Origin: Heterodera schachtii
Taxonomy: Eukaryota; Nematoda; Chromadorea; Rhabditida; Heteroderidae
Length of the DNA: 64,000 nucleotides
Direction of reading: 5' to 3'
Assembly (NCBI GenBank): GCA_023374025.1
Contig: SIJG01000062.1
Span: 319,488 to 383,487 of the forward strand
Of the stretch, positions 34,985-47,602 are shown piece after piece. Each line of letters begins with the position of its first letter. Within the stretch, counting starts at the first letter, position 1. The notes under the pieces are model-generated. The model ran no database searches. It was not told where the DNA came from and saw only the letters and a list, made by a program, of their open reading frames with translations. The translations under genes and the position numbers were made by a program.

Positions 34985-36346
34985 TTTTTCTTCTTTTTTA
35001 TTTTTATTTTGTAAGAAAAAGAATTAATTTTTTTTGTTGAATTCATCTGCTCAACATTATATGTTTTTATAACTTTTTATTCTGTATAAAGGTCTATTTT
35101 TCTTCATTTAATAACATTTATTTGTTGTCTCAGAAAGTTAGAAAAAATAAATAAATAATTAAATTGTTAAAATGTAAGATGAAAAGTGAACAAAATTTTC
35201 TTAAAATAAAATCTTTTACCCAAAGGGTCAGGAAAATCTTTTTGAATTCGAAAGAGCAGCTATAAAAGTCATTTTATTTATTGTCTCAGAAAGTGAGAAA
35301 AATAAATAAATAATTAAATTCTTTTGAGAAAAAGGTAAAATTTGCTCAACAAAATGTCAGTTTTGTCTCTTTTTTAAATCTATTTTAGTGGTTACAATTT
35401 CGAAAATTTTAAGAAATAATAAATTTTCTCATAAATTTGAGGATTTTCGGGCCTGCATACCTATTGTAGTTTTAGTGCCTAAGCATATTTTATTTATTTA
35501 TTAACAAAAAGGATAAACAAACACTTGCATTTTCGGTTTTTCCGGCGCCGGCAACCAATTCTTGTGTCTTTTTCTAATTATATCCATTTTTTCCCTTGGT
35601 GCTTATTGGCACTACCCCGACCCAAATTTGCATAGAATTTTATAAAATTCACCCTCCCAAATTACCGATTGGAAATTATTAGATTTTTCTTATTTAAATT
35701 TTAAGAAATTAAAAAAGTTTACAAATCCTTTAATAAGCATTATCAAATTTAATTTTTGCCTGTTCATAAGCATATTTCAAAAAATGGAAAGTGAAATTAA
35801 TTTTGTGACGTCGGCGCCGAATTCACTCTCTCCAAATTTTTGTCGCGGGTGGCGGTGGTGAGATTATTGGTGGTCATCTTAGAGCAGGAACAACCAATTT
35901 GTCGATCGGATTGGCGGACGAACGACGGACGGACGGTCGGACAACAACCTCATTTTTAAAACAAAATTGACCTATTCTGATCAATAACGACAAATCATTA
36001 GACTAACTAGTCCTAATCATTTTAATTACTTGAAAAAATCGAACAGTTTTTAGTTTCTTGGGATGTCTTTTGGCAAAAGTGTGTTGTTATTTTTGGATTT
36101 GGCATGATTTTTAAAGAACTAATTTTTATGCCTAGTTTAGAGTATAATTATTTTCCGATTTTTAGGGCATATTTTTGGGTATTGAATCAAATTAACTCGT
36201 AAGAGATCGAAATTTTGAAATTTGCAGACGGGTAGCACTTATTTATTTTTGTTAGGAAATCAACTTTTTCAAACTCCATGAATTATAAACACATACAGAC
36301 AATACACAAACATAGCCTCTCATTATTAATCAACATTGAATTAAAG
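34985..36346. other. 5S downstream spacer and gene-free DNA
   Basis: The first 350 bp continue the 5S spacer similarity. The rest is AT-rich with no exon I can support. A GC-richer patch at 35.81-35.95 kb includes a short GACGGACGGACGG run. Confidence 0.35.
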
Positions 36347-36782
36347 ATGAATAAAAATATACCGTCAATAATTATTATTTTATCACATTTTACCACTTTA
36401 TTCAAATTCACAATGCCATGGCCAAATAACAGAACATCATTGTCCAAAAACTTACATTTTAATGAAAACGGTACGCACAACAAGCGAACGGGATCCCGCT
36501 CCGGATTTGCTAAATCATAATCTCAATTCCCCGCCTTTTTCAGCTTTTCCTTCTGCTGATTTCCGGCATCGCCTAAGGGATTTTGTTGGCGGCAACGGCA
36601 ACAGACGGGGCAAAGGGTCGATTTCACGCTTGTCATTCGATGGCAGTGGATCCGCTTCAGTTGCCGGACCCGGATTTAAGCACATTGACACAAGTTGCGG
36701 AAGCTGGAACAAAAGTGAAGCTGGACGCCCCAAACTTCCAACCGGTATTTTTGGAGAATTAATTTCATTTATTCGCACATAA
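36347..36782 (+). CDS. Small putative secreted protein
   Basis: Exons 36347-36470 and 36544-36782 join in phase 1 (GAAAACG|GTACGC to TTTTTCAG), giving 120 aa. A hydrophobic N-terminus (MNKNIPSIIIILSHFTTLFK) could be a signal peptide. The rest is Gly/Ser/Arg-rich with one Cys (FVGGNGNRRGKGS, then SGSASVAGPGFK). No family recognised. It ends about 180 bp before the MBLAC1-like gene on the same strand, so the two may be co-transcribed. Confidence 0.55.
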
Positions 36783-36965
36783 AATAAATACATCATTAAA
36801 TAAATGATTTTAGTATTTTTGATAAATAAAAATAAATTTAAGTAAATTAATGATTTTTCTTTTAATTTAAACAAAAAAAAACATTGAATTAATTAATTTT
36901 TTGGCATTATTTTATTGATTATTTATGTGATAATTAAATAAATAATTTAACAGTTTAAAATTGTT

Positions 36966-39900
36966 ATGCCACCAAACATTGGAAAAACAAAAAATGATAA
37001 CCGTGCTCCAAAAGCGAACAATTCTTTTACTTCTTCAAATGAGAAAACGCCAAAAAAATTGCCGGAAGATTTTGAAAAATTGTCACAATTTTTGCAGGTG
37101 AAAAAGTCAGAAAAATAATAAATAAATAATTTATATATTTTTTAGGAATTTATCAATCACCAAGACAAAAAATCATTGAAGAAAACTGTGCAAAAACCTC
37201 TCAATATTTCAAAATTAACTGCCGAAGAAGCCAGGAAAAATGATGAACATCAAGAGCAAAGACCAAAGATGGAAATGCCAAAAGGGAGAAGCAATAACAG
37301 GCAAATTTCAATCGCTATGAAATTACAAAGCGGGCGCGGATTAAAAAATCCGAGATCAGAACCAAGGACCGGCATTTGGAAAATTCAAGGACAGTAAAAA
37401 GGACAAAAGCCGAAAGATGCCTAGAGGCACCGCGACTTCCCCATTTTCAAGACTTACGATAATAAAAAAAAAATCCCGATGAATATCAATTGAATATGAT
37501 TAGATTTAAGACTAGACCAGACATTTATGAAATTAATTTTTAAAATAATATTTTTTTGTCGTTTTTAAGAGCAATTTCTTTGTTTGCAAATGCAACTCGG
37601 GGAACAGTAATTGGCACTGTGCCATTGTCTGTTGAAATTGGCAATGATGGAGACGAAATGGAAGAGCAGCGAAAGTTGACAGATGAAATGTCCCGTGTGG
37701 AAGTAATCAAAAAAGTGCAGGAAGAAGGAATTGACAAAGTGGACGAAGCAGAACATGGAAAGGTGGACTTTTCTATTTTTAATTATTTTAAAGAAATTTT
37801 TAAAGACGCAATTTTTAAGAGTTCCTTAATTTATTATATCATTAAGACAATCTCTGATGATTTTTTTTACATATAAAAAATTTATGATATTAGAAATTTT
37901 AAATTTGTCTGATCTCTTCAAGAAAAATTTGAAAATTTTTTACTCCATCAATTTTTGGCTCTATAAAATAATGTCTGGTCGTTAAAACTTTTACACGGAG
38001 TTTTTTGGAGTCCCTCTGCTGATCATGAATCTGACATCTTTTTTGACCAATTTCTAAATCATAACCGAACAAAAGTCAAAAATGCAAATTTTTCAATTTA
38101 TGTTTTTTTTTGTCAAATTTAAGTTAGGAAGTTTAAACAATGCATATTAATAAAGCTAATTGTAAGTGTAAGAATAAAAAACTGTACATATTTTTTCCTC
38201 TTTCTATTGTTCCTAAATTTATAAATCCTATTTTTAAGGTTAAATTATAGTTTTGGTTACCCAATATTGGTCAAAATTGTTTTTCATTTTTTTAAAATGT
38301 AAGCATATATGGGATTTTTAGACTGTTGATGCCAAAAGTTGGGACGGAAGTGTAGAGAAAGTGACCACGTTGAAGTTGAGTACTTCTTCTTCTCCAGCAC
38401 CAGCAACTGCTGATCGTAGCACAAGCACAGCTGACAGGTCAATTCAGAAGCAATTATTTGGACGGATAATTATTGAAGAGCAGAAACCAAACCAAACAAA
38501 TCGGTAAAATCATTTATTTAATTCATTGTAATTAATTAATTAATTAAGGTGTGGCAATTATCGTTTCTAGATATCATTTTAGTGGAGTAGGTAGGGGTCG
38601 TTTCGGCGCCAGCCCAATTTTTGGAATTAAAACTTTTTTTTTTTGTCAACCAAATGCTTAAATTTTGGTATAATTCGAAAGTTTATCATGTTTGGAAGCT
38701 ATTTCTAAGGTATTGCTTGGCGATTAGACAAATTATAACATGAAAATCAAAAAAGTCGAAATTTTGAAATTTTTCTTCCGTCTTTAGAACCTTTTTACAG
38801 CCTAGAAAATTTTTTTGCTTTTTCTAAGGCTAATAGAGCTTGTGAAGGGCTTTCAAATGATACCAAGATTTTTTGATTTTGTTGAACTAAAGAAAGTTCT
38901 AGCCAAAAAACTTGGGCTGGCGCCGAAACGACCCTTTCCCTTTTAGAGATATTGGGGCTTTTCATAAAACCGCCAACATGGGGGGGCATTTTTGGCATTT
39001 CATAAATCTGCAAGTCAGAAAGAAGATAAATAAAATTCAGTATAAATGCAAATAAATAAATTCGTCACTGTTGTTTAAAGTGTTCTCAAAAACATGAACT
39101 GACGAACCAGCATAACAATTCTTTAGTTAATTGTCTTTAACATATAAATAAAGACAAAACTTTTGTTAGCAAACAATAACATTCTAAAAGCAATTATCAA
39201 AAATATTACTTTTTTGTATCTTATTTATGTAACATATGATATGGTTATAGCAATAACGATAAATTATAAAATATTAAATTTTATAAAATTCGCAATTTTA
39301 TTTTTCGAAAAAAAATTTGATTAACCTTTTTAGGTACTAATATATATTTTAAAATATTTTTACTAATTGCAAAATTTGTCAAAGTAGTGGCGGATTTATG
39401 AAAAGATCCATCACGGGGTTATGAACCTCCCAAATATTTTATTCAAAATATGGTCACAGTCAGTCTCGTGATCTCTGGTTCCGAATTCGAGTTTTTAATT
39501 CCGATTTTCCTAAAATAATGGTCATTGTTACAATTAGAACTGTCATGTTCCATGAAAGTATTTTTTTCATTTAGAAAAATTGAGTTTAATGACGATGAAA
39601 AAGAGCATTCATTTTTCTACCAAGTCCAAGGCAATAATGATGGAGGAATTGGACAAAATGCAAATATTGAAATATTGCGTGAGGTAAAATAATTACTTTA
39701 ATGGAATTAAATGTATTTTTAATTATGATAAAGGGATATGCGCGACAATTAGACGCTGATTATGTGTTTGTGGCCAGCATAACGCTGATCAGAGATGGCG
39801 GAAAAATAATTTTGGTTGACACCGGAATGGGCACTGACATCAACGGGAGGACTGATCTGATCAGAAGTTGGTAAACACAAAAATACAGTAAATAAATAAT

Positions 39901-41587
39901 ACTTTTAAAATTAATTAAATTAAAATTCTTTTTAACAGTTTTGTATCCAAAACTAAAGTCTCTTTAAACAAACAGTTCTTAGTCCATGAATATCCTATTA
40001 TCATCTTTTTTCAAATGTTCTTTACAAGTTTCTGCCAAAATTTGTTAATTTGTCCGCCAAATTTGCTCAAAATGCGTATGTTTAATTGAAATTTCGATAG
40101 AAAATTATTTTCATTTGACAAATATAATCAACGAATTTGAAAAGTATCTTTTAAAATATTGCAATTCAAAATTTACCGTTTATCAGATTTTGTCGCCTAA
40201 TTCGTTGGGTGAATTTTACAAATTTTTGCAAATGTAATAAAAAAAAATATGCGTTTGCAATATACAAAACTCTAATATGCAATTATACATAAATTTAAAC
40301 AGAACTCAGTGAAAACCAAATCGCACCTCCGGCGGTGGATTATGTGGTGATAACACACGGTCATCCTGACCACGCAGGGAACACAAATGATTTTCCAGTA
40401 ATTAAAAAATAATTAAAATTTACTTTCTTTTTTTTCGTTTCATTTCGTTTTTTATTTACAGTTTTTAGGATGCCGTCCATTTTCAAGGCGTTATGTCACA
40501 TTATCGGACCAAATTTAATTTTTCGAATTTATTTGAAGTAAAAATATTAATTAAATTCAAATTTAATTTTAATTTTTTTAAACAGAATGTCAAACACCAA
40601 TTGACAGAAAATGTCGCATTGATTAGCACACCCGGACACACCTCAGAGGATATCAGTGTTGTTGTCACGGTTAATATTAAAGCGAAAATTAAAATTTTAC
40701 AAGAAAACAATTTTTGTAATAAATATTTTTTTATTACTTTCTACAGAATACGCTTCGTTACGGTACTGTAGTTGTTGCCGGCGATGTTTTCATTGCAGTA
40801 AACTTTTTTTTTTATTAAAATGGTTAAATGAGATAAAAAGAGTTGGAGTTACAAAACAATCAAATTCTTTTTCGAAAATTTTTTAAAAATAGTAGAATTA
40901 ATTAAAATTTCTCACAATCAGCAAGTTTTGTTCAACTTAATAGTTAGTGCCTGGATTTTCTAAAAAGTCAGTATTGAAAACAAAAGTGAAATTTTCTTTT
41001 TTTCCGGGCTCCTGATTCTGGAGCTTGTTTCTAAAATACGCTGATCTTTCAATGTAACTAGGGCTCCCAACTGAAAATTTTCAAAATCATCATTTGGCCG
41101 ACAAAAAGCAGCATTGGGGCGGGGCATAATCAGCATTTTAGAAAATTATTCCTAATAAAAAAAATTAAAAAATATTTTTTGCGGCGCGCTTTTTCCAAAA
41201 AAAAACTTTTGGGAACAGGAAGCCTGCGGCGCAGATAGGCCCCGCCAGAAAGTTTTTTAAATTTGAGTGTAATTTTTAACAGATTTTAAACAAAACATCC
41301 GACTTTGTGCTTTTGAGCGTTTTAATAAAAAAATAAATTTACTGCCCTTTTTGCATTATTTCTATATTCGGTAAAAAAAAAGGATTTTTAAAAAATTTTA
41401 GGCCGAAGATTTGAGTCGTCCGATGATGTGGCGTCCATTGGCATGGAATGACGAGGTTCAGTCGCATAACCGGCGAATGATTTTGTGCACGGCCGATTAT
41501 GTGGTGCCGGGGCATGGAAAAATGTTCCACGTGAGTGCGCCGATGAGAATGGAAGCGAACTGCACAAAAACGACGGAAAACAAATGA
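36966..41587 (+). CDS. MBLAC1 / SWIP-10-like metallo-beta-lactamase-fold protein
   Basis: Eleven exons, all phase-matched: 36966-37097, 37146-37393, 37570-37762, 38322-38503, 39575-39683, 39734-39866, 40303-40397, 40469-40537, 40586-40669, 40747-40797 and 41402-41587; 493 aa. The first ~230 residues are polar and disordered. The MBL domain keeps every metal motif: ILVDTG, THGHPDHAGN (H-x-H-x-D-H), STPGHTSEDISVVV, GTVVVAGDVF and VPGHGKMF. THGH-DH-GN-FP, GH and GTVVVAGDVF identify the MBLAC1 family. The C. elegans member SWIP-10 acts in glia to restrain dopamine-neuron activity, and mammalian MBLAC1 is a nuclease for histone pre-mRNA. One junction (39866/40303) uses GTTGGT as donor because the nearby GTAAAC would create a stop. 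A TTTAACAG acceptor lies 14 nt before the ATG. The last intron contains a dispersed repeat. Confidence 0.88.
38595..38934. mobile_element. 340-bp foldback element
   Basis: The ends are GGGTCGTTTCGGCGCCAGCC and its exact inverse. Inner arms carry the TGGTATAATTCGAAAG / TTTCAAATGATACCA pair of the foldback family. Lies in an intron of the MBLAC1-like gene. Confidence 0.8.
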
Positions 41588-41949
41588 TCGTAATGAATGG
41601 CAAACGGTCGGCACAGAAATTGGTTACTGTATCGCTTTTAACGAATGCCAACTATGAATGATGATCATCACAATTAATTGGATTCCCTGAAATGCGCCTG
41701 ATCGATTTGTATTTTTTGGCAAAAATTTTATTTACTTTTAAAAATGAATCAATGAATAAATTAGTTTTATTAAGAAAGATACGGTTACCTTTTCTCATAA
41801 AATTTTAAATATTTATCAGAAAACAGAACAGTAATTTAATCTCTACACCAAAAATCTCAAATTTATTACAACATGACAATTATTATTTTGTAAGATTTGG
41901 ACCTCCAAATCGGAACATTCTTTAAAAAAAATCAGATCCTTGGGTTAAA

Positions 41950-42628
41950 TTTCTTAAATCCGCCAAGGGGTAGGAAAACAAAAAATGTAAGACATATAAA
42001 CTCATAACTTGGCTTAAATTCAAGCAAATTTCAATAGCTCTAGATATATTATTTAGACAATTTTTTATAAAATTTTCAAAAAGTTATGGTCACAAAATTT
42101 TAAAAACCTTGAATCAGAGTTTTTTGGCCATAACTTTTTTTAAACTCAATGAAATTTTTTGTAAAGATAAATAGAGAATTCTTAGGGCTATTCAATATAT
42201 AAATTAATTTTAGCTCAATTGCATTTTAAGGAATTTAGAATTTTAAATGTTTATAAATAAATATACAGGACCATGGCAAAAACATAGCATGTTCAATGCA
42301 TTAAAACTTTTTTCAGAAACAATTAGATTAAATTTTATTATTAGAATTTAAAGTCCACTATTTAGCCTACTTATCTTTAAAAATTCAAAAAATTTTATTG
42401 AGTTTAAAAAAAGTTATGGCCAAAAATCTGACTTAAGATTTTTTAAAATTTTGTTACCATAACTTTTTGAAAATTTTATAAAAAAAATTTTCTTAATTAA
42501 TATTCTGATAGAGAACACTAAGCTATTGAATGATATCAAGAATTATTAATTTGCTTGAATTTAAGCCAAGTTATGAGTTTATATGTCTTACATTTTTTGT
42601 TTTCCTACCCCTTGGCGGATTTAAGAAA
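41950..42628. mobile_element. 679-bp foldback element
   Basis: Long terminal inverted repeats of at least 80 bp: TTTCTTAAATCCGCCAAGGG ... at the left and its inverse at the right, almost identical. The internal part also folds back around GTTATGGCCA. No coding content. Confidence 0.85.
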
Positions 42629-43077
42629 CGCCCATAGTGGCGGTTTTTAAGAAAACGACCTAGCACGTCCTAAAAATAAGGAAATACCGCGACCGAGAAT
42701 TTAAAAATTTTAGCAAATAAAAAAAGCTTCAATTTTCTTCTGTAATTGAACACATTATATTGTAAATATGTTTAAATTTATACGTTTTTTACAAAAATTA
42801 TAATTTTCAATTTTCGAATTTCTTTTTCCTTTTTCTTTATTGGCACTTATCGACTATTTCTTTAAACGCATGTGATTTGACAATGCCATTATGATGATGA
42901 TGACTTACGTTAACAAAAGAATAATTTAAACAAAAAGATGGCATTTATCTAATTTATGCAAATGCCATCATAATTAGATTTTTTTTCAATTCTTTACACA
43001 TTCATTTTATTAGTTTTTAAAAAATTATTTTAGTAATATTAATTCCTAATTTTGTTTAATATTTAGGCAACTTCCAA

Positions 43078-43182
43078 ATGGAACCCTTTCAAAGCTTTTT
43101 TGCAATTGTTTGTGTTCTTATAGCATACGGCATGTTTGAACCTGTACAAAGCGGCGGTAAACATGACAAATCGGGTGATTAA
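43078..43182 (+). CDS. Possible 34-aa signal-peptide micro-protein
   Basis: ATG at 43078 opens MEPFQSFFAIVCVLIAYGMF, a signal-peptide-like start, then a polar tail and TAA at 43180-43182. A TTTAG acceptor lies about 12 nt before the ATG, fitting trans-splicing. A GGTAAAC donor within the tail means it could instead be a first exon. No partner exon seen because repeats follow. Confidence 0.35.
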   Translation: MEPFQSFFAIVCVLIAYGMFEPVQSGGKHDKSGD

Positions 43183-43289
43183 AAAAGATTAAATTTATTA
43201 ATTTTAATAATTAATCAAATATCCTCATATTAATATAGTTTATAACATGGCAGGGACTTTTACGTGGATTCAAAGTAGGGTTGGACGGG

Positions 43290-43569
43290 ATTGGGGGGAC
43301 CCAGTGACCGGACATTTGGACAGCGGACATTTCTACAGTGGACATTTGGACAGTGAAATCATTTGGACCGTACTGGACAATTGGACAATGGACATCATTA
43401 AGAATAACTTGTGCATGAAACGACATTCAGACCAGGTATTTAATAAGTGATACCTCCCTAATAGAGAAGGGAAGAGAAGCTGGAGCGACAGTGAGATTAG
43501 AGAGAGAGCGAGAAAAGAAAGAGAAGAAGAGGAAAGAGTGAGATATGTAGAGAGAAGAGTTGAAGGGGA

Positions 43570-43600
<31 letters not shown>

Positions 43601-44900
43601 AGAAAGAGAGAGAGAGAAAAGGAAAGAAGGGCGAGGAAGAGAAAAAGCGAAAGAAATAAAGAAAAAGAGGGTTGAGGAAAGGAGGAAGAGAAAGAAAAAG
43701 AGAAAGTGATAGACAACAGTGATGCCAACCCGAACCCGAAACCCGAGACCCGAAACCCGAAGTTTTTCTCAACCCGAAACCCGAACTCGAAATTTTTCGA
43801 GTGCCCGACCCGAAACCCGAACCCGAAATTTTTCTCAACCCGCGGCATAGGCAAAAAAATATGCACCGGTGAGAATGGGGATCTGAGTAAAACATTGAGA
43901 AGATAAAGTTTTTGCAATATGAAACATATTTGAATCACTATCATATCGCCAAATTTAAAAATTTTTGAGAAAAAAACTAATAATTTATTTCATTTAAAGC
44001 GTTTTAAAAAATATTTCAACTTAAAATTATTATTTTTTCTTTTTTAAAAAGTCTAAAACCATAAATTAAAGAAATATTTGGTCATTTTTTGACAAATTCT
44101 GTTAACAAATTCCACTCAAAATTTTATTTTTTTTTCGGCGGCGCCTATCGGCACCGCCGCCCCCCCCCCCCACCCGCAATGTTCCCAAAAAATTTTTTGG
44201 AAAAAGGGCGCACAAAAAAACATTTTTAAAGGCAAAAAAATTCGTCGCTTGCCTTAAAATTGCAAAAATTTGGCAATTTTTGATGAAAGTCTGTTAGCAA
44301 AGTGCACTCAAATTTTCAAATTTTTTCCCGGCGGCGCATATCGGCACCGCCAGACCTCTTGTTCGAGAAATTTACATTGAAAAAGAGCGACGCAGAAAAT
44401 TTTCATTGATTTTTCATTCGATAAAAATTTTTTATCGAAACATATTATAAAAATTTGTCAATTGACTCGAAACCCGAGACCCGAAACCCGAAGTTTTTCT
44501 CAACCCGAAACCCGAACCCGAAATTTTTTGAGTGCCCGACCCGAAACCCGAACCCGAAATTTTTCTCAACCCGCGGCATCACTGATAGACAATAGTAAAA
44601 TAGAAAAGATTAAAGAGAAAAGGGGGAGAGCGGAGAGAGATGGATGAGAAAGAGAAAAAGATAACAGTCGGAGAGAAAGAAGATAAAGGGGGAAGTGAGA
44701 CTTGGATGAAAAATAAATAAATCACTAAATTTTTATCAAAAATTTTCTTCATTTTTTGAAAATAAAACAGAGCGATTGGCGCTGTGAAGAAAATTGGTCA
44801 TTCACAGCCGTAATGTCCATTGTCCAATTGTCCGGTTATGCCCAAATGGCTTCATTGTACAAATGTCTATTGTTGAAATGTCTGGTCACGGTAACATACA
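43290..44900. mobile_element. Composite repeat: foldback arms, GA-rich block, nested hAT-like element
   Basis: The outer arms (about 43.30-43.39 and 44.80-44.89 kb) are inverted repeats built from the phrases GGACATTTGGACAG and GTCCAATTGTCC. Inside is a purine (GA)-rich block (43.46-43.71 and 44.59-44.70 kb), split by the nested element listed separately. Confidence 0.6.
43717..44584. mobile_element. hAT-like non-autonomous element with perfect target duplication
   Basis: The ends are CAGTGATGCC and, inverted, GGCATCACTG. The flanking 8-mers ATAGACAA (43709-43716 and 44585-44592) are identical. Both ends carry a direct repeat of about 120 bp made of CCCGAAACCCGAACCCG phrases. The centre holds two copies of the CGGCGGCGCC dispersed repeat and a C-run. 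The insertion splits a GA-rich tract. No transposase. Confidence 0.85.
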
Positions 44901-44939
44901 TTCTGTCACGCAGAGAATTCTTTGTTAATTTCTAGAGCC

Positions 44940-46050
44940 CGGAATTTGGAAAGTACCGGGCCCGGGTTTTGACAATTGACCGCGCCCGGGCGGCACGGTA
45001 AAAAAAAGCCCGTTTAAACGGGAGTCCGGGCACGGCTCCAAATTTTGACCGGGCGCCCGCCGGGCCCGAGTTTTTTCAAAATTTGTGGAACGTTGTTTAA
45101 TAAATGAATGAAATTTTGGTGAACAGGGGGGGGGGGGGAATCCGGCCGTGCTAACAGGCGCCGCCGCCGGGGAAATTTTATGCTTTTAATGTTAATAGAT
45201 TGTGTCCAAAAAACCAAATTTTGTGATTTTGAGCCACTTTTTTAAGAGAATAATAAGGATTTTTAAGGCCGGTAGGCCTAGATTTATTGATCAAGTTTTG
45301 AATATCTTAGGTGGATTTTTGGGTTGCCAATAGGCGCCGCCTGATAAATTAAAATTTTTTTTTAAACAGTTGGAGTTGTACAAATTTCCAAAAACCACTT
45401 TTGTTCTATCTTCAAATTTTGAATTAAAGACATTTCATAAAAATAATTATTAGATTTTCCAAATTTTGGTCAGTTTACTGATGAAATCTAAGCCAGTTTT
45501 AGCCCGGTCATAGTGATCGGGACCAGGCTTAGACAGTTGATCGGGACCGGGCCGAAGCACGAGGCGCCTAGGCCCATCCTTGGTCTACAAGTCCTTAAAT
45601 CTGCTCCCGGCTGAAATCGTATCCTTGTCTCGGTCAATCCTAATCCCGGTCTTTCTAAAATTTCGATCATGCACAATAATTAAAGAAAGTGAATGGGTTT
45701 GAGCTTTCATGCTTGGAAACATTTAGTTATATTTTCCAAGAAAATTTTGCTCAACTAAAATAAAAATAAAAGCCCATTTCGCGAAAAAATAAACCTTTCG
45801 GCATTCGTCAAATGAACAAATACAAAAAAATAAGAAAAAATTAATTTTATTGAATATGATAAAAGTTTCATGGTAACTGAATTTTGTATATTTTGCCTAT
45901 CATTTACTTGGAAATGGGCTTTGAACTGTATTTTGAAATCGAGTTCAGCCGATCCCACCCTAAGTTATTCTCTTTAAATCTAAAATGACCAAAAAAAAAG
46001 ATACTTTAATTTAGTTTTATTACTTTTCTTTATTATTTGAGAAAATAATA
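44940..46050. repeat. GC-rich palindromic repeats and dispersed fragments
   Basis: 44.94-45.08 kb repeats CGGGCCCGGG and GCCCGG phrases in both orientations. 45.12-45.36 kb has inverted copies of the CGGCGCC dispersed repeat with a G-run. 45.48-45.66 kb has GATCGGGACCGGG-type phrases. No exon seen. Confidence 0.45.
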
Positions 46051-46108
46051 AAACACTAATATAGAATTTAAAAATTGTTTATTATGTAATACGCAACAAA
46101 TAGTGGTA

Positions 46109-47541
46109 AATATTGATCATATGGCCCAGAGCCGAAAATGGTCGAAATATATACCAATCGATAGCTCTCGGTCTGTAATGGAAGAATCCGAAAGAATTTT
46201 TTTGCGGAAACCAATCCCTGAAGAGTTACAGACCAGGGACTGAAATGGCTAAATGCCTTTGGGACTGAACCGTCCACAACTCAAAACGCATGAAATTGCG
46301 ACAAAATTGATATCAATCGATTTCGCACAGTCTGCTAATTAAGAATCCGAAAGAATTTTTGGGTAAAAAAGAAATTGAAAAAAGTTATGGGTCCTCAAAC
46401 ATCTCAAAAAATGACTTTGATTAAAAAATTAATTTAGGCGAGAGCCAAAAAAACGAAAAACACTTCAGGTTTTTGAACTTCGCAAAAGGGAGCATGCGAA
46501 GACGGAGCAAGTAGTGGGGCGAGACGGAGGGCGGAGGAAGACGTCTGACGAGCGCCACAGGCGGTTGACTGCGGGGGCCCGAAGGGCCCCCGCCAATCAG
46601 TCAACCGCCTGCGGATCACGCGCGGACTTCTTCCGTAGCCCGTAGTCTCGCCCCACCTACTGGTCGCCGTAGTCGAGTGTGCGGCGGTTTTTTAGCGCAA
46701 TAAGCGAAATTCAATTTTCAAATTATAGACGTAGACGGTTTTTCTAGTGTCATTTTTCTAGGTTTTGGGAACCCATAACTTCGGTTATTTTCATTTTTGT
46801 CCAAAAATTCTTTCGGATTCATAATTTAGGAGCCTAGAGGAATCGATTGCGGTCTACCTCAGTTCGGCCCCCACAGTTCGGCCCTCACGGTTCGGCCCTC
46901 ACGATTCGGCCCCCACGATTCGGCCCCAGCATGTTTTTCCTCTACAACTTTCTATAACTTTTTTCTTTATCAACCAAATCCAACATTGTTGGTATCATTC
47001 AAAAGCTTAATGTGTTTAAAAGCTTTTTCTAAGCTAATGCTTTGCGATTAGACAAATACCAAAAAAGTTATACATGAAAATTGCAAAAAGGTTGAAATTT
47101 TTGAAGTTTTTTCTTAATAAAATTTTTTCCAGGCTTGAAAATCTATCCGCTTTTTGTAAGGCTAATAGAGCATGTGAAGAGCTCTCGAATGATACCAAGA
47201 TTGATGGATTTGGATGCCAAAGAAAAAAGCTATCATGGAAAAACATGCTGGGGCCGAATCGTGGGGGCCGAATCGTGAGGGCCGAACCGTGAGGGCCGAA
47301 CCGTGGGGGCCGAACTGAGCGGTTCCGATCGATTGATATCAATTTTGTCGCAATTCCATGCGTTTTGAATGGTGGACGGTTCAGTCCCAAAGGCATTTGG
47401 CCATTTCAGTCCCGGGTCTATAACTCTTCAGGGATTGGTTTCCGCAAAAAAATTCTTTCGGATTCTTCCCTTACAGACCGAGAGCTATCGATTGGTATAT
47501 ATTTCGACCATTTTGGGGTCTGGGCCATATGATCAATATTT
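46109..47541. mobile_element. 1.43-kb nested foldback element
   Basis: The outer arms (46109-46325 and 47326-47541) are inverted copies of over 200 bp, for example TTGATCATATGGCCCAGAGC at the left and its near inverse at the right. The inner element 46861-47317 has arms made of five 14-bp units of the type TTCGGCCCTCACGG in mirror order. Between them, 46.44-46.69 kb is a GC-rich hairpin. No protein-coding sequence recognised. Confidence 0.8.
46440..46690. repeat. GC-rich hairpin island
   Basis: About 250 bp far richer in G and C than anything around it. The centre is a long perfect-looking stem: AGGCGGTTGACTG and GGGGGCCC on the left pair with GGGCCCCC and CAGTCAACCGCCT on the right. The outer parts also mirror (GGCGAGAC / GTCTCGCC). 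Confidence 0.75.
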
Positions 47542-47602
47542 TCCCAAATAGTCATAAAATCAGAAAAAAAAAAATTTACGGTCCTAAAAGTTACTTAAAC
47601 CA

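Noticed and set aside
43720..43850. CCCGAAACCCGAACCCG tandem phrases considered as a CRISPR or telomere-like array
   Set aside because: No regular spacer units, and the stretch is the terminal repeat of a hAT-like element in a eukaryotic genome.
43333..43944. 203-aa minus-strand Ser/Phe/Leu-rich ORF
   Set aside because: Translation of a GA-rich simple repeat and a hAT-like element.
46434..46619. 61-aa minus-strand ORF
   Set aside because: Falls in the GC-rich hairpin; stop-free only because of base composition.
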